Source: an uncultured bacterium
GTDB lineage: Bacteria > Cyanobacteriota > Vampirovibrionia > Gastranaerophilales > Gastranaerophilaceae
Assembly (NCBI GenBank): GCA_900554095.1
Contig: USGC01000004.1
Coordinates: forward strand, 1 to 28,509
DNA length: 28,509 bases
Reading direction: 5' to 3'
A program made the position numbers and the translations under genes. The notes under the pieces were generated by a model. It did not search any database. It had not been told where the DNA came from and saw nothing but the letters and a program-made list of their open reading frames with translations. Numbering within the stretch: position 1 is the stretch's first letter; the number at the start of each line of letters is the position of its first letter. Shown here one piece after another: positions 1-6,944 of this stretch.

Positions 1-53
1 GGGATAGAAAATAAAAAATTGCAATTATTTTCAATCGAAAGGAGGAAAATAGA

Positions 54-497
54 ATGGAACAGATAAATACAAATAAAGAATATAACGAGTATGTAAAGCA
101 AAAGTCACCCAATTCGCCAATATTAAAGGATTGCTTTAATGCCTTTTGGGTTGGAGGACTAATTTGCTCAATTGGTCAAATTATATTAGATTTTTGTATG
201 TTTAAAGGAATGGATAATACTATGGCATCGACTGTAGTATCGATTTCGTTAATCGCAATTTCTGCTATTTTAACAGCATTGAATGTGTTTAACAGAATTG
301 GAAAATTTGCTGGTGCTGGTTCATTAGTACCAATAACAGGGTTTGCTAACTCAATCGTTTCTCCATCTATAGAATACAAATCTGAAGGATATGTTATGGG
401 AGTCGGAGGAAAAATGTTTACTGTCGCAGGACCGGTTCTAGTATTTGGTATATCAACTTCAGTAATAATTGGAATTATAGCAGCGATATTTATCTAA
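54..497 (+). CDS. spoVAC: SpoVAC-like stage V sporulation membrane protein
   Basis: A complete 147-residue protein strongly resembling SpoVAC, a subunit of the SpoVA channel that moves dipicolinic acid into the forespore of endospore-forming Firmicutes. Recognisable family stretches are KQKSPNSPILKDC near the N-terminus, NAFWVGGLICSIGQ, IGKFAGAGSLVPITGFANS and MFTVAGPVLVFG, with about four hydrophobic membrane segments. Length is normal for the family. The ATG has a perfect AAAGGAGG about 8 nt upstream (38-45). spoVAC is usually followed by spoVAD, but here a convergent truncated pectate lyase begins 14 nt after the stop, so the expected partner is missing. Sporulation genes do not fit the rest of the window; the segment could come from another genome (assembly chimera) or be acquired DNA. 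Family identification is confident from memory of the family; its belonging to this genome is doubtful. Confidence 0.85.
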   Translation: MEQINTNKEYNEYVKQKSPNSPILKDCFNAFWVGGLICSIGQIILDFCMFKGMDNTMASTVVSISLIAISAILTALNVFNRIGKFAGAGSLVPITGFANSIVSPSIEYKSEGYVMGVGGKMFTVAGPVLVFGISTSVIIGIIAAIFI

Positions 498-511
498 CGG
501 ATTTATTATGT

Positions 512-826
512 TTAATTAAGAAGATTTATAATTAAAGGAGATTTTAAAGAAATTACTCCATCAACATCAAAAACTATTGTTCTGGGGCCTTTTTGATTAA
601 GAGCATGTCTCAAGGAGCCTTCTTCGTTATTATCTTCAAGAGTTTTTATGTGATAAACTTTGCCTTGGCGTCCGCCGGTTGTAGTGTATGCAGCAAAACC
701 TTCTGCGGTTGGAAATGCGGGAAATCTTTTGGGAAAAACCATCAAAACCGCAATTAGCATGCAAAGAATAACCGCAATTATTGAGCCGATAGATGCAAAA
801 ATTAAGATATTTTTTTTAGAGCGCAT
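512..826 (-). pseudogene. Pectate lyase (polysaccharide lyase family 1-like), truncated after about 100 residues
   Basis: The 104 residues begin with an N-terminal membrane/signal segment (about residues 7-30) followed by FPAFPTAEGFAAYTTTGGR, GKVYHIKTLEDN, GSLRHALNQKGPRTIVFDVDGVISL, the classic first turns of a secreted pectate lyase beta-helix. Full-length members run to roughly 350-500 residues; here the frame ends at SPLIINLLN just where the SpoVAC segment begins. The catalytic part is therefore missing. A GAGG box lies 7 nt before the ATG. The gene points toward spoVAC and ends 14 nt from its stop. Truncation is seen directly; whether it reflects a deletion in the organism or a false join in the assembly cannot be told from the sequence. 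Confidence 0.8.
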
Positions 827-849
827 TATACCTCTACTTTTAAATAAAT

Positions 850-923
850 TGGCCCCGGCGCGATTCGAACGCGCGATCTTCGGTTTAGGAAACCGCTGCT
901 CTATCCTGCTGAGCTACGAAGCC
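850..923 (-). tRNA. tRNA-Arg (anticodon CCT)
   Basis: Reads on the minus strand as a full cloverleaf of 74 nt: acceptor GGCTTCG pairs with CGGGGCC (two G-U pairs), D-stem GCTC/GAGC, anticodon loop TTCCTAA giving anticodon CCT (decodes AGG), T-arm GCGCG-TTCGAAT-CGCGC, discriminator A at 850. The bottom pair of the anticodon stem is a G/A mismatch. CCA is not encoded. A promoter lies just upstream (944-972) and a partial copy of the 5' end of this tRNA at 1003-1023. Confidence 0.95.
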
Positions 924-943
924 ATGGTCCTGTATCCCCATCT

Positions 944-972
944 ATTATATCACACTCAGCACGATAGAGCAA
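944..972 (-). promoter_or_regulatory. Promoter of tRNA-Arg(CCT)
   Basis: Minus-strand -35 TTGCTC (972-967), 17-nt spacer, -10 TATAAT (949-944). A start near 937 would leave a leader of about 13 nt before the tRNA. The -35 box overlaps the segment complementary to the tRNA D-arm, so the tRNA-like module upstream would lie outside this transcript. Confidence 0.6.
955..972 (-). repeat. Anti-D-arm segment of tRNA-Arg(CCT)
   Basis: On the minus strand this segment is complementary to the tRNA D-arm at 896-913, matching 16 of 18 bases. It also pairs with the upstream tRNA 5' copy at 1003-1023 over about 10 bp with one mismatch. It lies 31 nt before the tRNA. Confidence 0.7.
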
Positions 973-1002
973 GAATTTAAATCGTGAGATAAATCTCACT
1001 AG

Positions 1003-1023
1003 ATCCTGCTGAGCTGCGAAGCC
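1003..1023 (-). repeat. Partial copy of the 5' end of tRNA-Arg(CCT)
   Basis: Twenty of 21 bases equal the first 21 nt of the tRNA gene at 850-923 (acceptor strand, D-stem and part of the D-loop), in the same orientation and 79 nt upstream of it. It then breaks off into a perfect 7-bp hairpin (984-999, GTGAGAT/ATCTCAC). It cannot fold as a tRNA by itself. Confidence 0.85.
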
Positions 1024-1131
1024 CTTATTTAGCTCGAATATTTTATAATTTTTGTTAAATTGTTTTATTTCTTCAGGACTTTTAAATACAGCTTGTAATT
1101 TTTCCGTGCGCGGTTTCTGCTTCTATGTTGC

Positions 1132-1281
1132 TCAATGAAACTCATTAAATCCTTCATCTTTGTGATTTTTTCCAATAACTTCTTCCAATATTGTTCGCAT
1201 TGCAGGCACAGTTTTGGGGTAGGTTACAAGAAATGCGCCATTAAAACTCGGGGCATTTTGTTTAGGGTGTATATTTATCAT
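1132..1281 (-). pseudogene. Small unrecognised ORF, probably decayed
   Basis: A 49-residue frame beginning MINIHPKQNAPSFNGAF, with coding-like text VTYPKTVPAMRTILEEVIG, stops at a TGA. Past the stop, a different frame reads EKLQAVFKSPEEIKQFNKNY and would continue a plausible protein, so this may be a longer gene broken by a frameshift. There is no convincing ribosome binding site. I recognise no family. It fills the gap between the two tRNA-Arg genes. Confidence 0.35.
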
Positions 1282-1340
1282 AAGAAATCACCATTTTACT
1301 TTTTTTTTAATCAAACAAAAAAAACTTTTGCGGGTAAATA

Positions 1341-1414
1341 TGTGCCTGATGCGATTCGAACGCACGACCTTTTCCTTCGGAGGGAAACGCTCTATCCAGC
1401 TGAGCTACAGGCAC
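1341..1414 (-). tRNA. tRNA-Arg (anticodon CCG)
   Basis: Minus-strand 74-nt cloverleaf: acceptor GTGCCTG/CAGGCAC fully paired, D-stem GCTC/GAGC, anticodon stem TTTCC/GGAAA with loop CTCCGAA giving anticodon CCG (decodes CGG), T-arm GTGCG-TTCGAAT-CGCAT, discriminator A. CCA is not encoded. Upstream lie an anti-D-arm segment (1444-1460) and a copy of its own 5' end (1493-1511). Confidence 0.95.
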
Positions 1415-1443
1415 ATGAAGACTTGTTATTAAACTGTCAATAC

Positions 1444-1460
1444 CTCAGCCGGATAGAGCG
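1444..1460 (-). repeat. Anti-D-arm segment of tRNA-Arg(CCG)
   Basis: Read on the minus strand, these 17 nt pair with the D-arm of the downstream tRNA (1388-1404) at every position, counting one G-U wobble. They also pair with the tRNA 5' copy at 1493-1511 over 9 bp. The segment ends 29 nt before the tRNA. Confidence 0.75.
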
Positions 1461-1492
1461 GAAATAAAATCTGCTCGGCAAACCTCGCTAAG

Positions 1493-1511
1493 CCAGCTGA
1501 ACTACAGGCAC
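1493..1511 (-). repeat. Partial copy of the 5' end of tRNA-Arg(CCG)
   Basis: Eighteen of 19 bases equal the first 19 nt of the tRNA at 1341-1414, same orientation, starting right after the T-run of the lemA terminator. The similarity then fades; no anticodon or T-arm follows. Confidence 0.85.
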
Positions 1512-1545
1512 ATAAAATTAAAAAAGAGCGGGACTGCCCGCTCTT
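1512..1545 (-). terminator. Rho-independent terminator of the lemA operon
   Basis: Perfect 9-bp stem AAGAGCGGG/CCCGCTCTT (1524-1532 and 1537-1545) with loop ACTG/CAGT, followed on the minus strand by TTTTTTAATTTT. It lies 5 nt after the lemA stop codon. Confidence 0.9.
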
Positions 1546-1550
1546 TTATC

Positions 1551-2174
1551 TTATTTAAAATATGCTTGCGCGTCAACTCTTTCACGCTCATTTGGATTTT
1601 CAATTTCAAAAAACGGCATTTTCTTTATATTTATTATTAACGCTACTACTGAGCTTGGGAAAATTTCTACTGCATTATTTAATTCTAGCACTGCTGAGTT
1701 ATAAAATCTTCTTGCTGCTGCAATATGTTCTTCGACTTCATTGTAAGTCTGCATTGCGGTCATCATAGTCTGATCTGATTTTAATTGCGGGTAGTTTTCA
1801 ACAGAAACCATCAACTGTCCCATTTGTTTTTGAATTTCACTATCCAATTTAAGTTTATCTTCTACGCTGCTTAAATCAGAAGGCATTTTGACAGCCTGCG
1901 CACGAAGTTTTGTTACACTTTCAATTAAACCTCTTTCATGCTCCATAAATTTGTTTGCAATTACAAGTATGTTAGGAATTAAATCGTAACGTTTTTTTAG
2001 TTGTACATCAATACTTGAAAAGGCTTCCTTAACCTTGTTTTTCTTTTGAATAAGACCAACATAAATCAAATAAAAAAGAATTAATAATACTATTAATGCT
2101 ATAGTCCATCCATTCATATAACCTCCACTTGCCGCATCGGCAAATTGTTTCCCTTGTACAATCTTATCCAGCAT
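1551..2174 (-). CDS. lemA: LemA family protein
   Basis: LemA proteins are membrane-anchored, mostly helical proteins of unclear role. One transmembrane segment (about residues 23-40) is followed by the family signature KKNKVKEAFSSIDVQLKKRYDLIPN and helical stretches with ARRFYNSAVLELNNAVEIFPSSVVA near the C-terminus. The first ATG gives 207 residues; a second ATG at 2117 (188 residues, MNGWTIAL) is the usual LemA start and has the stronger site, GGAGG. Both starts carry the same local string GAGGTTATATG. The gene lies last in an operon after the DUF3137 gene (28-nt gap), the common LemA/DUF3137 pairing, and is closed by a terminator. Confidence 0.9.
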   Translation of the reverse strand: MLDKIVQGKQFADAASGGYMNGWTIALIVLLILFYLIYVGLIQKKNKVKEAFSSIDVQLKKRYDLIPNILVIANKFMEHERGLIESVTKLRAQAVKMPSDLSSVEDKLKLDSEIQKQMGQLMVSVENYPQLKSDQTMMTAMQTYNEVEEHIAAARRFYNSAVLELNNAVEIFPSSVVALIINIKKMPFFEIENPNERERVDAQAYFK

Positions 2175-2202
2175 ATAACCTCGCTTTCCTCACTTTATCA
2201 TA

Positions 2203-3228
2203 TCATAAATTTGTTTTTGTGTCTAATTTAAGAGTATCTATTATAGAAATTACAGAAATAATGTCATTAAAAAGTTTTTGGTATTGCTCTGCGTTGGTTA
2301 AGGGTTTTGAAAAATCACAAATTGAGAACATATCACGTCCTGCGCTGCTTATTGCAATGTAAGCCGTGTTATTCAGAAATGCAGCACTAACTGTTTGATA
2401 TGCAAATATTGATTTTGTCTTGAATTCTTTAGATATTTCTTTCAAACGCTCCATAAAGCTTGCTGTTAATATGTAGCGGGCTTCAACTTGATTTGTTGAA
2501 AAAGATGAAAATATTTTATTAAATTCAACATCTTCAAGTTGAACTTGTTCAAGATCATGTTTTTCTGGATTAATCAATTCTTCGCTGCCAACAAAGGTTT
2601 CACCTGTGAAGTTTTTATTCATAGGAACTTTTAAGACTATTCCATAAAAAGTTTGGACATATTTTTTTCGCATTTCAGATTTTACATAATATTCGGGGTT
2701 AAAAAGCTCTTCGCCTTCTTTATAGATGTTTCGGTATTTAGCGCTGATGTCTTTATATTCGTAAAGAGCCATCTCGTTTATTACAATGTCAACATCGTTG
2801 TATTTGCCGTAGAAGTTATCGTCATCATTTCTTTTTGTAAATTTGCCGAAGATTTTTGCATTGAATAACTCTGATGACTTAATCAGCGGTTTTTCAGTCC
2901 AATGAAAATTCCCAAAAGCTTTCATAAGGCTCTCCATTATTAGAGGTTTTACTTTGCTTTCGAACTTCTTTTTAAATGTTTTTCTGGAAAAATAAATAAT
3001 TATTAATGCCATAAGCAAAACAATTAAGCCCAATGATAAACGTCCTAAAAGCGTATATAGATAAATTCCGGATATAATTGCAGCGGAAAGAATAAAAAAA
3101 GAAAGAAATCTATAAATTAATATCCATTGTTTTCGTTCCTTTTCAAATTGTAAAAGCGTCGGCATAACGTTTTTGTGATAATAATAGTAGAAATTCTTTC
3201 TGAATTCTTGAATGCTATTTTTTTGCAT
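2203..3228 (-). CDS. DUF3137 family membrane protein
   Basis: 341 residues with two adjacent membrane segments (about 42-60 and 64-82) after a charged N-terminus, then a long soluble part with features of DUF3137 proteins: FGKFTKRNDDDNFYGKYNDVDIVINEMALYEY, FYGIVLKVPMNKNFTGETFV, and near the end AYQTVSAAFLNNTAYIAISS. DUF3137 proteins are commonly encoded beside LemA; their function is not known. The start has AAGGAA 5 nt upstream and lies 8 nt after the LCP stop codon, so it is cotranscribed with that gene and with lemA. Confidence 0.8.
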   Translation of the reverse strand: MQKNSIQEFRKNFYYYYHKNVMPTLLQFEKERKQWILIYRFLSFFILSAAIISGIYLYTLLGRLSLGLIVLLMALIIIYFSRKTFKKKFESKVKPLIMESLMKAFGNFHWTEKPLIKSSELFNAKIFGKFTKRNDDDNFYGKYNDVDIVINEMALYEYKDISAKYRNIYKEGEELFNPEYYVKSEMRKKYVQTFYGIVLKVPMNKNFTGETFVGSEELINPEKHDLEQVQLEDVEFNKIFSSFSTNQVEARYILTASFMERLKEISKEFKTKSIFAYQTVSAAFLNNTAYIAISSAGRDMFSICDFSKPLTNAEQYQKLFNDIISVISIIDTLKLDTKTNL

Positions 3229-3236
3229 ATTTTTCC

Positions 3237-4583
3237 TTATTTATTTGCAATTACAATAGTGAAATCAGTTTCGCCGCAATAGTAGTTTGTTGGTTCATAA
3301 ACAAATTGAAACCCTTGTATTGACGGTGTCTTTTTCTTTAACCAATTGTAATAATCATTTGAAATATCTTTTGAATGCGCAATAAATTGTGTATGTGTTT
3401 TATTAACATTTCCGGTGCAGGTAATATTTATACCTTGAGTTTTTAGCTCTTCAATAACGATATTTGCGGTATCAGAATTATTAGTTGAATACATAACACC
3501 GGCTTTCACATTGGACATATCTTCAGGATTGGTCTTTTGTCTGTATATAACCCGGTTTACTACTTCTTGAGTTTTTTCAGGATCTAAAATCCAATAGCTG
3601 ATATAACCTTTTTTATTAGGAGCACCCGGCAGCATTGCAATTTCAATTTTGTCCATATCCAAGTGCTTTGCAAGCCCTGCATACTGAGAAAGTTCATAAA
3701 AAGACATATTTGTTTTTATGTATTTGTTAGCAACCGTAATAATTTCTGGTAATTTGGCAATTGTTTCAGGTTTTTGAAGCTCTTTCATCAAACCTCTTAA
3801 GAACCACTGCTGGCGGTGAGTTCTTCCTATATCACCCATAGGATCATGTCGGAAACGCAAATAACCGACAACTTCTTTTCCGTCTAAATGATGTTCTCCT
3901 TTTGTTAAATTAATAAACAGCTTGCCAGAAAAATCATTGTAGTGCATGTTTTTTTCAACATAAATATCAACCCCGCCCAAAGCATCAACAATTTCTTTAA
4001 CAGCATCATCATGAACCATGATATACCTGTCAATTTTAACACCAAGAGTATCTTCGATAGTTTTTATTGTCATTCCGATACCGCCGATTGCGTGTGCAGC
4101 GTTAATTTTTTGAATGCCATGGTTCTGCGGAAGATAAACTTTGCTGTCTCTTGGTATTGATAAGGCATTAATAGATTTAGTTTTCGGATCAACGTTCATT
4201 AGAATTATTGTATCAGTCCTGGTTCCCTCAAAAGGGTCAGTGCCTTCTCCGTTGGAATCAACTCCGAGAAGCAGCACGTTCTGTCTTTTTAGCCCGAAAG
4301 GAAATGAAAAATCAGCTTTTTGTTTTGAATCGTTATCTTGTGAAAGTTTTAGAAATAGATTTGTTATAAACGAATCCTTTCCAAAATGTTCTTCTAAAAA
4401 TTCCTGATTATCTGCTAAAACAAATACGGAAATAGCAATACCGACAATTATAATTGTGAATATAGTTACAGCTTTTAAAAATTTTGAACTCTCATTTTTT
4501 CTGTTTAAAGCGTGTCTTAAATAGCATTCGCTTTGATCATCTTTTCTTATTGCACGTCTGGGCATTTTGGTTGTATTTTTCAT
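3237..4583 (-). CDS. LytR-CpsA-Psr (LCP) family cell-wall glycopolymer transferase
   Basis: LCP enzymes attach undecaprenyl-linked glycopolymers to peptidoglycan on the outer face of the membrane. The 448-residue protein has a basic cytoplasmic tail, one membrane segment (about residues 37-57) and an LCP domain with NVLLLGVDSN, GTRTDTIILMNVDP, ALSIPRDSKVYLP, KINAAHAIGG, DALGGVDIYVEKNM and YLRFRHDPMGDIGRTHRQQWFLRGL, including the usual arginines and aspartates that bind the pyrophosphate lipid. A C-terminal LytR_C-type domain spans roughly 350-448. A weak AAGGG precedes the ATG. It heads the operon with the DUF3137 gene and lemA. Confidence 0.9.
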   Translation of the reverse strand: MKNTTKMPRRAIRKDDQSECYLRHALNRKNESSKFLKAVTIFTIIIVGIAISVFVLADNQEFLEEHFGKDSFITNLFLKLSQDNDSKQKADFSFPFGLKRQNVLLLGVDSNGEGTDPFEGTRTDTIILMNVDPKTKSINALSIPRDSKVYLPQNHGIQKINAAHAIGGIGMTIKTIEDTLGVKIDRYIMVHDDAVKEIVDALGGVDIYVEKNMHYNDFSGKLFINLTKGEHHLDGKEVVGYLRFRHDPMGDIGRTHRQQWFLRGLMKELQKPETIAKLPEIITVANKYIKTNMSFYELSQYAGLAKHLDMDKIEIAMLPGAPNKKGYISYWILDPEKTQEVVNRVIYRQKTNPEDMSNVKAGVMYSTNNSDTANIVIEELKTQGINITCTGNVNKTHTQFIAHSKDISNDYYNWLKKKTPSIQGFQFVYEPTNYYCGETDFTIVIANK

Positions 4584-4665
4584 TAGTTTTCCCTTATTTA
4601 ACTTCTTATATAATGATAATATAATAAATTCGTTTAAAGAATATACAATGTTTTAATGATTTTTC

Positions 4666-6033
4666 TTACATAACATGTAAAAGGAATGTTGAAACCAGTG
4701 AAAAATAAACAGCCAAGCCTACAACATCAATTGTGGTTGCGATAACAGGGCCTGATGCAACGGCCGGATCAACATTCATAGATTTAAGAGCAAATGGCGT
4801 AAATGTTCCAATGATGGTTGCCATTGTCATGTTTATTGTCATAGCAACACCGACGACAATGCCGAGTTCAATATTATGCTGCCAGCCAAAAGTTACAAGC
4901 GTAACCAAAATTCCAAAAATGCTTCCAATAATTAATCCAACAAACATTTCTCTTATTATGTGGTGAAGCGCAGAACTCAACGTAACCTGTCCAGTCGAAA
5001 GCCCTCTAACCATAAGCGTAATACTTTGTGTACCGATATTTCCTCCAAGTCCGGCCAGCAAAGGCATAAATATTGCAACAATCGGCAGTGCTGATAATGT
5101 ATGGTCAAAATGATTTGCAACATTTACTGCAACAAATTCACCAAGCAAAGTTATAAAAAGCCAAGGGGTTCTTGCTCTTATGGCGTTAAAGATATTACCG
5201 GAAAGAATTTCATCTTCATCAACGATTTCAGTTGAAATACCGGATGATGCATAAATCTTTTCAGTAGTTTCTTCTTCAAACAAATCGTGCACGTCATCCC
5301 ATGTAATCATGCCTTTTAGTCTGTTATACAAGTCAACAACCGGCAGTGCATTATATTGATATTTCATGAATTCATCAATAATAAACTCGCTGTAATCATC
5401 AACGTGAAGTTTTACGATATCAGAAATCATGATATCTTCAACTTTTTGATTAATAGGAGATGTGAGGAGTTTTCTGAGTGAAACAACGCCAAGAAGGTGG
5501 TTTTGTTTGTCAACAACATAAACGTAATAAAGTTCCATGTTATCTTTTTCTGCTTTAATACGTATGTGGTTTAAGACATCCATAACGCTCATATCAGAGT
5601 TTACGGTCAAAACAACTGGGTTCATAATCCCACCGGCGGTATCTTCGTTGTATGTTAAAAGTTCTCTGACTTCTTCGGAAAATTTGTGCGGAAGTTTGTC
5701 GAGATAGTTTTCGCTTTCATCTTCTTCCATATCCCCGAGAACATCCGCCGCAGCGTCATGCGGTAAGCGGGTAATAATTTTGGAAGCAAGTTCCTGATCG
5801 ATGTCCCCTAACAGTTCAACTTGCATTTGAGGCGAGATGTATTCCATCAAGTCAGCGGCTTTTTCAATATCCAGCAGCTTAAAACATTCAAGGCGTTCTT
5901 CAGGTCTTAATTCCTGGAAAATATCAGCCAAGTCCGCACCATGAAAGCTGTCTAATTCTTCTCTTAGCTGTTCCGTGGTTTCATCATCCATTATTTCTCT
6001 TAATCTTTCGATTACGTTTGAAATATTCATCAT
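4666..6033 (-). CDS. mgtE: Magnesium transporter MgtE
   Basis: MgtE is a dimeric, Mg2+-gated channel in the inner membrane. Domains in order: MgtE_N superhelical domain (about 1-130, with DELRPEERLECFKLLDIEKAADLMEY-like repeats), two CBS domains (about 130-255, MNPVVLTV and YNALPVVDLYNRLKGMITWDDVHDLFEEE), and five membrane helices (about 285-455) carrying FMPLLAGLGGNIGTQS and the pore text ASGPVIATTIDVVGLAVYF. Length 455 is typical. No ribosome binding site precedes the double ATG; a -10 box ends 6 nt upstream, so the mRNA is probably leaderless and cannot carry an M-box riboswitch. Confidence 0.95.
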   Translation of the reverse strand: MMNISNVIERLREIMDDETTEQLREELDSFHGADLADIFQELRPEERLECFKLLDIEKAADLMEYISPQMQVELLGDIDQELASKIITRLPHDAAADVLGDMEEDESENYLDKLPHKFSEEVRELLTYNEDTAGGIMNPVVLTVNSDMSVMDVLNHIRIKAEKDNMELYYVYVVDKQNHLLGVVSLRKLLTSPINQKVEDIMISDIVKLHVDDYSEFIIDEFMKYQYNALPVVDLYNRLKGMITWDDVHDLFEEETTEKIYASSGISTEIVDEDEILSGNIFNAIRARTPWLFITLLGEFVAVNVANHFDHTLSALPIVAIFMPLLAGLGGNIGTQSITLMVRGLSTGQVTLSSALHHIIREMFVGLIIGSIFGILVTLVTFGWQHNIELGIVVGVAMTINMTMATIIGTFTPFALKSMNVDPAVASGPVIATTIDVVGLAVYFSLVSTFLLHVM

Positions 6034-6039
6034 ACAAAT

Positions 6040-6069
6040 ATTATAGTATAAATATCAAAATTGGGTTAA
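6040..6069 (-). promoter_or_regulatory. Promoter of mgtE, implying a leaderless mRNA
   Basis: Minus-strand -35 TTAACC (6069-6064), 18-nt spacer, -10 TATAAT (6045-6040), then ATTTGT and the ATG at 6033. Initiation 6-8 nt after the -10 box would fall on the start codon. No purine-rich ribosome binding site is present. Confidence 0.6.
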
Positions 6070-6088
6070 TAAATTAAAAAGAACATGA

Positions 6089-6117
6089 TTGCATTGTGAT
6101 TTTTAATATGTTATAAT
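6089..6117 (+). promoter_or_regulatory. Promoter of the pseudopilin gene
   Basis: -35 TTGCAT (6089-6094), 17-nt spacer, -10 TATAAT (6112-6117). Transcription would start near 6124, giving a leader of about 40 nt with a perfect AAAAGGAGG ahead of the ATG at 6164. Confidence 0.7.
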
Positions 6118-6163
6118 ATAGTTGAAAAGTTAAAGAGTTAATAAGTTAAAAGGAGGTAAAAGT

Positions 6164-6879
6164 ATGGAAAGACAACAATCTCTTGGGGGGGGGGGGCTCA
6201 CGGGTTTTCGACCCTTAAAGCTGGAAAATTAGCCTTTACATTAGCGGAAACCCTCATTACTTTGGGTGTTATAGGTGTTGTTGCTGCGCTTACACTGCCC
6301 GCTTTAATTAGCAAATATCAGGATCTTGGATTTAAAAGCGCGTATAAAAAGGCTTACAGCGAATTCTCACAATCTTTTCAGGAGCCTATTTTTAATTCGG
6401 AGCTAAGTCGTTCAGGAAAATTTGATGAAAGTGCCACCGAACATGAATTACAGATTTTGAAATCTAAACTAAAGGTTTTAAAAGATTGTAATGTAAAAGG
6501 TGAGATTGCTGAGTGTTGGAAGCTTGGAGAAGATACCGTCTGCTCAGGGAGTTGTTCAGGCGGAGGTCCTGATACTCCTTTGGGTACTAATGGTGTGCCA
6601 GGGCAGAATCGTGAAAAATGTTTTATAGATGTATCAGGCAGAAGCTGGTGTACTTTTAATAATGATGAAAATATCTTTTTTGTTGACACAAATGGTTTGA
6701 AAAATCCTAACAGATTTGGTAAAGACAGATTTCTATTTACATTTGCAGACGAAAATGACAACAGGTGCTCAACCGCAAAGTGCTATAAAAAGATAATTCC
6801 ATACAGTAAAGACATTACAATTCAAACGACGTGGTGCCAATACCCTCCATGTTATTACGAATCGTGGCTGCTTAAATAA
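6164..6879 (+). CDS. Type II/IV pseudopilin-like protein, frame broken at a poly-G run (OFF state)
   Basis: From the ATG at 6164 (AAAAGGAGG 6-7 nt upstream) the frame reads MERQQSLGGGG and then stops at 6230. One base later in frame runs AHGFSTLKAGKLAFTLAET followed by LITLGVIGVVAALTLPALI, a class III signal/prepilin N-terminus with the essential Glu five residues into the hydrophobic stretch. The two parts join if the G run at 6185-6196 is 13 or 10 instead of 12, giving 238 or 237 residues. The mature part is soluble and has about ten cysteines, in CSGSCSGGG, KCFIDVSGRSWCTF and CSTAKCYK, probably disulfide-bonded outside the cell. Such pseudopilins are numerous in Gastranaerophilales. Exact role unknown; assembly by a type II secretion or type IV pilus machine is inferred. 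Confidence 0.85.
6185..6196 (+). repeat. Homopolymer of 12 G, candidate phase-variation tract
   Basis: Twelve consecutive G in an AT-rich genome, seven codons inside the pseudopilin gene. Slippage by +1 or -2 restores the full protein. A sequencing or assembly length error would give the same picture. Confidence 0.8.
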
Positions 6880-6944
6880 GATATCTTGCAAATACATTTT
6901 TTCTCGCTTGTTTATGTTAAGATTATAACTACAGGAGAGGAAAT

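Noticed and set aside
660..980. 106-residue plus-strand ORF
   Set aside because: Antisense to the truncated pectate lyase and runs through the tRNA-Arg(CCT) gene.
1135..1467. 110-residue plus-strand ORF
   Set aside because: Covers tRNA-Arg(CCG) in antisense and has low-complexity content; no binding site.
1484..1511. A second tRNA-Arg gene
   Set aside because: Only the 5' acceptor strand and D-arm start are present; no anticodon arm, T-arm or closing acceptor strand.
1548..1576. Promoter (TTGACG-17-TAAGAT, minus strand) at the end of lemA that might serve tRNA-Arg(CCG)
   Set aside because: Weak -10 box inside coding sequence, and the lemA terminator lies directly downstream of it.
6034..6069. 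M-box magnesium riboswitch before mgtE
   Set aside because: The -10 box ends 6 nt before the start codon, leaving no room for a leader RNA.
6262..6879. Pseudopilin starting at the TTG at 6262
   Set aside because: This start would fall inside the hydrophobic prepilin helix and lose the signature; no binding site there.
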